Origin: Sequoia sempervirens
Taxonomy: Eukaryota > Streptophyta > Pinopsida > Cupressales > Cupressaceae
NCBI GenBank assembly: GCA_007258455.2
Contig: VDFB02296643.1
Location: 1-64,000 of the forward strand
DNA length: 64,000 nt
Direction of reading: 5' to 3'
Position numbers and translations under genes: made by a program. Numbering within the stretch: the first letter of the stretch is position 1; every line of letters begins with the position of its first letter. Positions 11,075 through 19,697 of the stretch are shown one piece after another. Below the pieces are notes generated by a model. That model worked only from the letters and a program-made list of their open reading frames with translations. It was not told the DNA's origin and made no database searches.

Positions 11075-11760
11075 TTTCATTTTTAGATGATGGAAGCAGA
11101 AACACCTCTAGATGTTGATAGGGTAATGCAACAAGGTGTATCTTCTACAATAGATAGCTTGATGCCTCTCATGGGGGTATGAGGCAAATTGTATTAATTG
11201 TTATAGTTGTTAGTTAGTGAAAAATCAAATGATTATTGATTCATAGTTTAATTTCTATTTGGATGGTTTCTATAGGACTTGGGCACGCCACAACATGAGC
11301 ATGTGAATCTTTCGCTCGAGGAGAGAGATTATCTAGCGGTGGTAAGTGATTATTTTGTTAAACATATCATTTTTTATAATGCAATTTCTACATATTAATA
11401 TTTTTACTTGTTCTTGTAACAATCGAAGCTTGACGAGGAACTAAATAGGAGGAGCAACCCTTGAGTTTAGGGTAAATAAGTGTCATACACATCGCCATCC
11501 ACCAGACCAACAAAGGGCACACATTTGTTTCATTCACTTTGAGGGTAATGACTTTTGATTGGGGTCATTTGTTTGCCTATATGGCATTTTTGGACATTTT
11601 TTGTGTTCCATATACTTGACATTGTATGCCTATATGACATTCTTGTAAGCCTATATGGCTTTTTTGTATTGTTTTCATACTTATATTGACATAAATTGAT
11701 GTATGCCTACATAGCTATTTGGTTAATACAAATCTTTTTTATTATAAATCCATGCTTCAA
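11075..11760 (+). pseudogene. 3' exons and tail of the unrecognised gene-like repeat (copy 1)
   Basis: After the acceptor GTTTCATTTTTAG, the exon starting at 11,087 reads MEAETPLDVDRVMQQGVSS and IDSLMPLMG, matching MQVDNPLDSHTKVEHGVTT in copy 2. A next exon at 11,279-11,341 (GTPQHEHVNLSLEERDY) and a last one from about 11,429 follow, the latter broken by stops. Beyond them are short repeats of GCCTATATGACATT / GCCTATATGGC (11,570-11,720), which recur after copy 2. No function can be given. Confidence 0.5.
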
Positions 11761-12209
11761 TAGATATTTGTAGATGGTTTACTTCAAATATTTAAAATCC
11801 AAGTGTTTTCCATGCACTCTTCTTTTCTATAATTGTAAATATATAACAAAGTTTGAACATTATTCTCCTATAAGATTATTGAACATTAAATCAATCATAT
11901 GAATATAGTAATGCTTCATGCTTCATGCTTTATATCATTGAGGAAGATATCTACCATTCCATGTGTATGTGTAGAAATGTAAAAATGACCTAATGCTTAT
12001 CACACATCCTAAATGACACTTTTTCATCATCGACATCATTACCACTAAATATCACTGCATTTCACATCAATCGCATCAAAAACCCTAATTTCCTCTATTA
12101 ATTATATAATATTACATTATTTAATTAATTCACTTTTTCATCATTTTTGACTAATTAAATAAATTTCATTTATTTAATAAGTGTTAATTTAACTTTATTC
12201 CTCCTGATT
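11761..12209. other. AT-rich flank, nothing recognised
   Basis: No coding frame. The last part (12,000-12,209), with AATTAATTATAT and CATCATCG-type phrases, resembles the flank continuing after 16,096. It is the repeat sequence into which the LINE at 12,224 inserted. Confidence 0.4.
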
Positions 12210-12223
12210 AACTAAATAATGTC

Positions 12224-13450
12224 TTCTTATCTTGAACTTCCATTATGCCTTAAACCTCCGGATTCCTTTTGGTGTTCGTTGGTTGACAAGTTCAGAAAGA
12301 AGTTGGCAGGATGGAAAGGTGCTCTTTTGAGCCAAGCTGGAAAAATTCAACTTCTTGAAGCTTCTCTTCAGAACCTCCCAGTTTATGCTTTAAGCCTTTT
12401 CAAAATTCCTGCTAAATATGCTGAGGCCATTGAAAAGATCCAAAAAAGATTCCTTTGGTCTGGAGTGGAGGAAATAAAGAGAATGCTTCTTATAGGGTGG
12501 GATTTGGTTTGCAGACCAAAAACCTATGGGGGTTTAGGTCTCAGAAAAATCAAAATTATGAATAAGACTCTTCTATCCAAACAAATATGAAGATCCTTCT
12601 CATCTGGTGGAGAATGGAAAGACATTTTAAGAAGTAAATATATGGCCAATTGTATGTCCCTCAAAGCATTGTTGGACTCTCCTATTCTTCCTCGTGGCTC
12701 AACTTGCTAAAATGATATGATTGCTGGTAGAAAAAAATTGGAATCAGGGATAGGATGGCACATTAGAAGTGGCAATCAAGCCAAATTTTTGGAGGATAGA
12801 TGGCTTTTTAAGGAACCCCTCATCAAAATTGAAAGATTCAATAGATGGGTAGAGTTATGTAAAGTTGCTTTCAGGGAGCTTGTCAAAGATTATTGGTATG
12901 AAGGAGACTGGGTGAACTTATGTGTGATAAGTCAGGAGTTGGCTCAGCTTCAATCCACCTTAAAGGTTGTCAGTTTGGGATAGACTCAGTAGGATGATAT
13001 TCTTGTTTGGATGGACAACCCTTCAGATAACTACTTTGTCTCTTCGGTTGTCTCTTTGTTGTCCCTTTCTCAAGCTCCCCCTCCATTCTGGTCAAAAGCG
13101 TGGATAAAACACTTGACTCCTAAAGTCAATATCTTCTTTTGGATTATGCTTCAGAACAAGGTGCTTACGGTGGACAATCTTTGTAATCGGGGATTTCAAA
13201 TCCCCAACAGATGTTACCTCTGCAATTGTGAGGCAGAGTCAACTAACCACTTGTTTCTCCACTTTCCGTTTGTTTCCATAATCTGGGGAAAATTATTAGC
13301 CCTCTGGAATATCTCTTGGGTGTTCCCCCAGACCATTGAAGATTTCTTTTTACAATGGAAAACCCCTACTCATAATCCCTTCATTTGAAGGTTATGGGCT
13401 TTTATATTCCCTTTTGTTGTTTGGGGAGTGTGGAAAGAACGTAATAACAG
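12224..13450 (+). pseudogene. LINE ORF2 remnant: RT C-terminus and zf-RVT domain
   Basis: One frame reads FRKKLAGWKGALLSQAGK, LLEASLQNLPVYALSLFKIP and RFLWSG, the conserved end of plant L1 reverse transcriptase, then GLGLRKIKIMNK. It continues through a TGA at 12,588 (TGG expected) and further stops to GIGWHIRSGNQAKFLEDRW. The zf-RVT region follows at about 13,100-13,330: KVNIFFWIMLQNKVLTVDNL, then CYLCNCEAESTNHLFLHFPF, with the C-x2-C...H pattern. This piece cannot be active because the catalytic palm with its YxDD motif is missing. Confidence 0.85.
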
Positions 13451-13660
13451 AGTTTTCAGGGAAAAGGAGATGTCGGAGAATAATGTCTTTGAGAAAAAAT
13501 TTAGGCTTATAAAGGAAAACTTCAATGTGATTCCCCAAAAATCTCATAACCTTGAAGTAGTGGTGTGTACTCCCTATGATCTAATCATAGCAAATGATTG
13601 GAATATTAAAGTGGACGTTTCCTTAGCTTCTAAGCCAGCTAAGAAAAGTAGGGAGGGTGT

Positions 13661-14178
13661 GTGCTGGACCTTTCCTCCAAACGTTGGTACAAGGCCAACT
13701 TTGATGGTTCCGCGAAGGGAAATCTGGGTATGGCCGGAAGTGGAGGTGTGTTAAGGGATTCAAATGGTAATTTTATGGCGGTTGTGACCATATCCCTAGG
13801 TCATCAAACCAACCATGTGGCGGAGGCTATAGGAGCTTTTCAAGTATTAAAGTTAGCTCATAATTTGAATATAAAAAACTTATGGCTTGAAGGGGACTCT
13901 AAAAATATCATTGATTGTCTCTTAGGAAGTACCCCCCCTCTTGGTTGATAAAGAATTGGATTGATGAAGCAAAGTATATTCTAGACAAGTTCGATAAAGT
14001 AAAAGTTTCACACGTCTACAGGGAAGCTAACAGCATGGCGGATTACTTCACGAATGAAGGGGTTAGGAAGCAAGGATTGAACACGTGTTTGAACTGTAGG
14101 GACTTGAGAGCTGAAGTTAGGGCCTTACTAGCTTATGATGTTACACATGGGAAAGAGGTAAATATATTTAATGATTAA
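13661..14178 (+). pseudogene. LINE-encoded RNase H domain, frameshifted
   Basis: Begins FDGSAKGNLGMAGSGGVLRD (first catalytic Asp), continues HVAEAIGAFQVLKLA (Glu) and LWLEGDSKNIID (Asp), then after a frame change near 13,920 VSHVYREANSMADYFTNEG (final Asp), matching the RNase H that ends many plant L1 ORF2 proteins. Another frame change lies at about 13,660, joining it to the zf-RVT region. The four catalytic acidic positions can be seen. The reading frame ends TAA at 14,176-14,178. Confidence 0.8.
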
Positions 14179-15358
14179 AGGGAAAGGGGCTAAGTACATC
14201 GAAATCAAAAGATTTGATGGGGCCACAAAATATTATTTAGCTGGGAAGAAAAAGCGATACGCTTTGTGGGTACATTGGAATGGCTGCGTAAATCTGCAAC
14301 AGGTGCTTGGCGCCGGTAGAGTCTGCAGTAAGGTGCAAACGAAAATGGGGGGGGACAGGAAAAGAGTTGAGCCAAAAAGCTATGAGGTGCACACTAGGAA
14401 TGATAAGGTCTGGAAGTAGATTGTAAGAGGTGGGCTGGTTCCATTTCTGGAAAAACTTCAGGGGCCTGATACTATGGCCACAAAATATTTTGAGAAGAAT
14501 TGGAACAATGGTGAAATTATCCTCTTTGGGAGAAAGGTGAAACTGGATGAGAAAATTATAGGGGAGGTGACTGGAATGTCTACCAAGGGTGTGAAGTTTT
14601 ATCGCGACAGAAGGTTTTTTGATGAGGTGGTAATCAAATTCCCTAAGAAGGATAAGGAGAAATTGAAACTGGTTAAAATTTCCAACAGCTATTTCGAAAT
14701 TGACACCATTAAGGCACTGTGGAGAAAGGTGCTTCGTGTTATTATGGAGTATATCACCCTGGACGGGAGATTCACCAAAGTTTATGGTTATCATTTTTCC
14801 ATTCTTAACCACTTCCGCCATAAGGTACAAATTTCTCTGCATCACTATCTGTTATGTTCGATGAGTAATAGCCTTGAGGACCATAAGAAAAATCCCAGGA
14901 GGTACCTTATTCTTCATCTTGGTCTTATTAGGTTAATATATGAATACTATCAAAGCATGTCGGCTTTATCCAAACCTATTGCCTCCACGACTTTTGAGGA
15001 CTATGACACAGACAATGGGGGTTTAGAGAATCAACCTTACCAGGAGAGAATTGTTGAAGCCCACCCGTCCTCTGAGATGTCAGGTAAGAAAACTCAGCCT
15101 AGAAAACCCTACCTTGCTAAAGTTAATCCTAAGACCTACCTCGACTTCCCAGTCCCCTTAAAGAATCCTGTTCTCAAGGGCTTCCCTGCCAACAAGTTGG
15201 TTTCCTACTTAGCGGACTCTTTGGAGGACAAAGCTAAGAACCCTGAAGCTAGTAGTAAATATGTGCCCTCCCCTCCTGCCTCTTTCCGAGCTGATGGTAC
15301 CATATTTCCTAGGCCCCCCAACCCGGATGATGTTAACCTCATCTTAGACCGGGTTTAG
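14171..15358 (+). pseudogene. Extra ORF following LINE ORF2, N-terminal part
   Basis: ATG at 14,171 overlaps the RNase H stop in the sequence ATGATTAA. The frame runs MIKGKGAKYIEIKRFDG, a TAG-type break at 14,417-14,419, then GGLVPFLEKLQGPDTMATKY and on without a stop for nearly 300 codons. A compact region (about 14,474-14,950; FGRKVKLDEKIIGEVTGM, GYHFSILNHFRH, YLILHLGLIRLIYEYYQSM) looks globular. It is followed by a Pro/Lys-rich linker. The long open stretch suggests recent selection or youth. I do not recognise the fold. It resembles proteins encoded by plant transposons in general style only, and that is inference. Confidence 0.6.
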
Positions 15359-15371
15359 TCTGGCAATATTC

Positions 15372-15845
15372 TTGCATCTGCAAGAAATGGCATTGGTGAC
15401 ATTTTTCAGGGTTTTGAAATGGACCTATCAAGAAATTAATGAAAGAAATAGGGCTCTATATAGCAAGTCAAAGGAGCTGGAACTGAAGTTGGCCACTCTC
15501 AGCAAAGAAGAAGGAAAACGGAAAAAGAACAACACTGGAATGGGAGAAGGTGACACTAAGGATAAGTACAAGACTTTGGAAGTTGAAATGGTCAAAATAA
15601 AAAATAACATGAAAACTGTTGTGGAACAAAACCATAAAATGGCTAAGCACAATGCCATTATCATCAATGCTATGTCTGAAAAGCTGGAAAAAATGCAACA
15701 GGGTTCGCTGGTCGTTGACCTGGAAGAGAAAAAGGACAAAAGCAAGAACGAGGACCAAGGTATTTCGAAAAGGACCCGTTCCAACCTTAAAAGGAAAGCG
15801 CCTCCTACTACCCAGATGGTTCAGATTTTAAAGAGGGGAGTTTAG
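15372..15845 (+). pseudogene. Coiled-coil C-terminal part of the extra LINE ORF
   Basis: Continues the preceding ORF after a frame change near 15,415. The in-frame path joins GFEMDL to YQEINERNRALYSKSKELEL. Heptad-like Leu/Ile/Met spacing with many Lys/Glu runs from about 15,430 to 15,720 (KLATLSKEEGKRKK, MVKIKNNMKTVVEQNHKMA), then a basic tail SKRTRSNLKRKAPP that could be a nuclear localisation signal. With the upstream part it would make a protein of roughly 550 residues. Coiled coils are common in LINE ORF1 proteins, but this one lies after ORF2. Confidence 0.55.
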
Positions 15846-16081
15846 GATATGAACGAAGTGGAAGCTGAGACAACAGAGCTATTAAACGCCCAAATTTAGT
15901 TGTTGCTGGCTTTTGTCTAGTTTTTTGGTTATGTGGCCTTCACTAGCCTTTTTTGGGGGCTATGGACTTGTCTTGTTGTTTTAACAACCTTTCTTCTTTT
16001 GGTGTCTTTAACGATCCTATCTTTTGTTTGTAAACTTTATGGTTTCGGGTCCCTATAAAACCCGTTTTTTCCTCTTTCAAA
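15846..16081 (+). other. LINE 3' UTR and tail
   Basis: Non-coding tail with TTTTTGTAAAC, GGTTTCGGGTCCC, AAAACCCGTTTTTTCC and terminal TTTCAAAAA. The same run of motifs ends the shorter LINE at 18,160-19,079, so the two share a 3' end family. Confidence 0.75.
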
Positions 16082-16095
16082 AACTAAATAATGTC

Positions 16096-16580
16096 AATTA
16101 TTTAATTATGTCACTAATTTACCCTATTCCCCTAAATCAATTAAATTATTAATACTTAATAGTTTAATTAAATCACTTTCCCCTAAACATGAACAATTAA
16201 ATAAATTATTCAAAACATCATCAAAAAGGTCAAAACAATCAAATACAACTTTGTTTGCAAAAGTCAAACATGACTTGCATGTTCAACTAAAAAAATTAAT
16301 TAATTAAATCAGTTAATTAATTATCCTCACCTGCTATCATGATTGAGCAAATTATGATCCCCTGATTGCTCATTCTGATTGACTGACTAATCCATCTATT
16401 CCTGACTGATTCATCTATTCTTCAATCCCACTAAAGGATCAACATGATTTCTTCAATTCCATAGATTATTCAATCCATTTCCTCAATTCCACATGAACAC
16501 TCAAAATTATTTCTTCAATTACACCAATTACGTAATCAAAATCCATTGATTCTTCTCATCTAATTCCTCTCAATGGATTT
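16096..16580. other. Flanking AT-rich repeat, no gene
   Basis: Sequence dominated by AATTAAATTATT-like phrases and short C-rich ATTCCAT motifs. It is continuous with the sequence left of the LINE and probably belongs to an LTR, but I cannot pair it. Confidence 0.35.
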
Positions 16581-16584
16581 GAAC

Positions 16585-17400
16585 CATTGATTAGGATATT
16601 AGTTTTTCTTCTTCCTTCAAGGCATATTGATATGCCTCCTCCATGCTACTCATATTAATCAAACTTATTTCATCTTGGATGGATATGTGCAAACCATTTA
16701 AATATCTTGAAAATTTCTATGTATCATCTTCTACATGACTGAATCTTATGCTTAACTAGTAAATCTCTTCAGTGTACTCCTCAACACTACTCTCCTTTTG
16801 CTTTAAATTTTGGAGTTTTCTAAACAAATTGATTTGGTAGTTTTATGACAGAAATTTGGATTTTTATTTTTGGAGCACCATTCAATCCCATGATCTTATT
16901 TTATCTTTTCCCTTTCATTGTATGTCTGCTTGCAGGTGATCCCACCATAGGGATGTGTGCCCCTTCAACTTGGTGCGAGCATATTTCACCTTCAAATCTT
17001 CTTCAGTATTTTCATATTCAAAATAATTGTCCATTTTGGCAATCCAATCCAGTAACTCTTTTGCATTTAAACTACCTTTGAAATTTTGAGGATCAAATTG
17101 TGGCTTGGAGTCTATTTTTGAGATGGCTTTAATTAATCATTCTTCTCCTAGTTCAAGAATTGACTAGTTCACTTCCTCTCTACCTTCAACAATCTTCTCT
17201 TCTTCATCGTCACTTATGTCCATTGTGAAAACTCCTCTTCTCTGTGTCATTCTTATTGCCTCCATTTATGTTATGAGACCTCTAATTACCTTTGCCACAT
17301 TGGGCTCTCGAACTTTGGGTCCTCTCCTCTCCAACCCCATCCTCTATAAGCCATATTGATTTCTTCCTTAGGCAATTTCTAGATCTTCTTCTCAACACAA
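16585..17400 (-). pseudogene. Retrotransposon gag fragment, minus strand
   Basis: Minus-strand translation gives FDPQNFKGSLNAKELLDWIA, MDNYFEYENTEEDLKVKYAR and KLKGHTSLWWDHLQADIQ, then with frame changes SSVEEYTEEIY and SMEEAYQYALKAEEKL. This is the retrotrans_gag capsid region of plant Ty3/gypsy elements. Several stops and frameshifts are present. Only the N-terminal half of gag survives and nothing coding-like follows below about 16,585, so the element was truncated there. A primer-binding site and LTR lie immediately upstream (plus-strand right). Confidence 0.8.
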
Positions 17401-17406
17401 TCAAAT

Positions 17407-17422
17407 CTACTCTAATACCAAT
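17407..17422 (-). other. Primer-binding site of the minus-strand retroelement
   Basis: Minus strand reads ATTGGTATTAGAGT directly after the LTR end ...TTGTTCTACTTCA. TGGTATTAGAG differs by one transition from the tRNA-iMet primer site TGGTATCAGAG used by many plant retroelements. Confidence 0.7.
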
Positions 17423-17965
17423 TGAAGTAGAACAATAACCTGAGTCTTATCGGACTGAAATTAATTGTAGCAATTCATCTAAATAACAAAGAGTTTCACC
17501 TAGATTTTAATCGTACAATTTCAAATATGAAATCACCATGAATTATTCATTTGTTTGTGTTCAACTCTACAAATTGAAATGATTTAAATAAAGTTTTCAA
17601 TATCAATTATTTTCCCTTGTTCTTTACAATGTTCTAACACTACTTAATGCCTCCAACATTATTCAAACTGCCACGCCTCATTATTTAGTTTGTATATTTG
17701 TAGATTTCACCAACCACCAGAAGGTTCGATGCATAGTCTTTTTACCATTGATACCACTATTCTTTCTCCCTAATTTTGGCACCTAGATATCTCCCAAACT
17801 GCTACACATTATTCCCTTGTCTCTTTTGTTTCCCATGCAGACCAAAAGGCATTTGATTCTTGTCTTTTTCTACCCCAAAGAAAAGGCATTGAAACTGCCT
17901 AGCTCCCCCACCTCACCAAGTTGGGTCGCCGAATTTGGGTGCTAGGCATAAGGGGTTAAGTTATA
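17423..17965 (-). repeat. LTR (5' LTR of the minus-strand element), outer boundary uncertain
   Basis: Plus-strand TGAAGTAGAAC at 17,423 is the inner LTR end. No second LTR or TSD was found and the far end is a guess. The segment contains no coding frame. Confidence 0.4.
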
Positions 17966-18159
17966 TTAATTTTTTTTTTTAAAATCTTCCTTACAATTTA
18001 TAACTCCAATGCTGAGATTTCTAGGAAGACATATAAATAGTAGCCTCAAGTATTGAATGGTTGTAGAAAAAAATAAGCACACCACAACAAAATTTCAAAC
18101 AAACAAAATGAAAAATGCAAAGTTTGATGCAGATAACAAGCATACTCAAATGCCCCTGC

Positions 18160-19079
18160 TTCTGAAACTTTTATCAAGATCCTGATTTGGGTTCGGTTGC
18201 CTAATCTTCCCCTCCACCTCTGGAGTGACTCTCTTCTAGAAGATGTTGGCCCTTTATCTGGAGTGAGTGGTGAAGCCCTTGGTGATTTTTTGCTGGTGGA
18301 TGATGAATCTTCTGACATTTATCACTCCACCTTTGCCCGTATTCTAGTTGAAATTGATGTTTCAAAAGGATTGCCTGTTGAGGTTTTACTCAAATCTTCA
18401 AAGGGTTCTTGGATCCAATCTTTGGGTTATGAAGGGATTCCATTTCGGTGTAGAAGGTGTTTTAAAACGGGACATGCTATGACACAATGCGGATTTGAGA
18501 AAATAGCTAAGAAGGCTACTTGGTGGAATGGTGCTTCACAACAACATTATATGGTTGTGAAGAAATTTGATCAACATAGAATTTTTTCTAAGGTGGTTGC
18601 TTCTGATTCACAGGATCTTGGGGCATCCCCTCTGAATGTCTAAAATGGCGGGGCTGCTATGGCTTCCCCTAATGAGCAAGTGACTAGGTCCCAGGCGGCT
18701 AGTCCTGGTGATAGTGCCACGACTTCCTTACTTAGTGGCTCTTCAGAAAAGTCTTTTCTTGCACAAAAGAATAATGATGTAATCTCTAAGACTGTAGTAG
18801 TAGGCATTAATCTTCAGGATAATAGTGAGCTGGCCTAGTTGGATAAGGCAGTGCATGTGGAAGAAGGATGGATCACTGTTAAGGGTAAGAAAGCTAAAAT
18901 CTCTAGGCCTTCTTTTGACATGAATCTCCGCTCCCACAAGAATAGTGCTAAATGTAAATCTTGATGGGTCTTGTTTTGGAGCTGGTTTTTGGCTGGCTGT
19001 AGGTTGTCTTTTCTACAACCTTGTTCTTTTTTGTAAAGGGTTTCGGGTCCCTTCAAAACCTATTTTTACCTATATCAAA
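18160..19079 (+). mobile_element. ORF1-only LINE, 5' truncated, about 920 bp
   Basis: Flanked by a direct repeat of about 25 bp beginning AACAAGCATACTC (18,135-18,159 and 19,080-19,104), with three transition differences. It starts inside ORF1 and ends with GGTTTCGGGTCCC...TATATCAAAAA, the same tail motifs as the LINE at 12,224-16,081. There is no ORF2 between the ORF1 end and the tail. The host sequence on both sides is a dispersed repeat seen again at 53.6-54.0 kb. Confidence 0.8.
18180..18963 (+). pseudogene. LINE ORF1 C-terminal half (DUF4283 / zf-CCHC type)
   Basis: Reads VRLPNLPLHLWSDSLLEDVG, then LVDDESSDIYHSTFARILVE, SKGSWIQSLGYEGIPFRC and the knuckle CRRCFKTGHAMTQC, the pattern of plant L1 ORF1 nucleic-acid-binding proteins. 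KKATWWNGASQQHYMVVKKF closes the conserved part. A stop at 18,641 is followed by a Ser-rich and Lys-rich tail in the same style (GWITVKGKKAK near 18,868-18,900) with one more stop (TAG at 18,837). The N-terminal half of DUF4283 is missing through 5' truncation. Confidence 0.85.
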
Positions 19080-19154
19080 AACAAGCATACTCGAATGCTC
19101 TTGCATCACTAGTTAGAAAAGACTCACACATGGCATTAATAATGCAAACATTAA

Positions 19155-19425
19155 AGGCATAGACTATGAAAACCACCTAACAAGATAGCCAAAAGTTAAG
19201 AATTACTCTAGGGTGAGAAGACCTTCCCCCATTCTTCATGTAAAAACTTGTACAACTCTTCTTTATTTTTCTTTTACTTCATTTTTTTTCTCTTGAATAA
19301 GATTTTTTCACCAACCCTTTTCTTGTTATATTTTTCAATAGAATGAAGAAAGAGGAGGGTAGCCACAAACCTATGTGTAGCTTTACTACTAAAATTAAGA
19401 ACCCAATTTGACCAAACTTGGAAAA
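19155..19425. repeat. Dispersed repeat, copy 1
   Basis: About 270 bp beginning ACCTAACAAGATAGCCAAAA and ending GAACCCAATTTGACC match 53,737-53,980 in the same orientation with scattered differences. No coding content. Confidence 0.75.
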
Positions 19426-19697
19426 AGGGGTGACCCTATTATGTTTGATACATGTGTAATTACTTCAACTTTGGTACATGTTTTTGTCCATATGATATAA
19501 ATACCTATAATGCAAATCCATCTTGATAATCATACCTAGTCTAGATTAGGAATAAACCACAAACTATCAAAAATATTATTAGTGATGAGAAGAATACAAT
19601 AATAAGAATTTAAACTAATATATTATAAAAAATGATAGAAATAAGAATGAACAAAGGGGAAAGTTATCACCAACCTCATAGAAGGTTAATATCTTCC

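Larger units (their letters stand above)
12224..16081 (+). mobile_element. 5'-truncated L1-type LINE with an extra downstream ORF
   Basis: Flanked by the 14-bp direct repeat AACTAAATAATGTC at 12,210-12,223 and 16,082-16,095. The insert starts inside the RT and ends in an A-rich tail after GGTTTCGGGTCCC at about 16,043. Order: C-terminal RT, zf-RVT region, RNase H, then an unexpected long ORF with a coiled-coil end, then a short 3' UTR. The 5' truncation and TSD size are standard for target-primed reverse transcription. Endonuclease and N-terminal RT are absent. Confidence 0.85.

Noticed and set aside
14237..14845. Antisense open frame of 202 codons opposite the extra LINE ORF
   Set aside because: The plus-strand frame has the longer open stretch and lies in element order; the antisense frame has no recognisable content.
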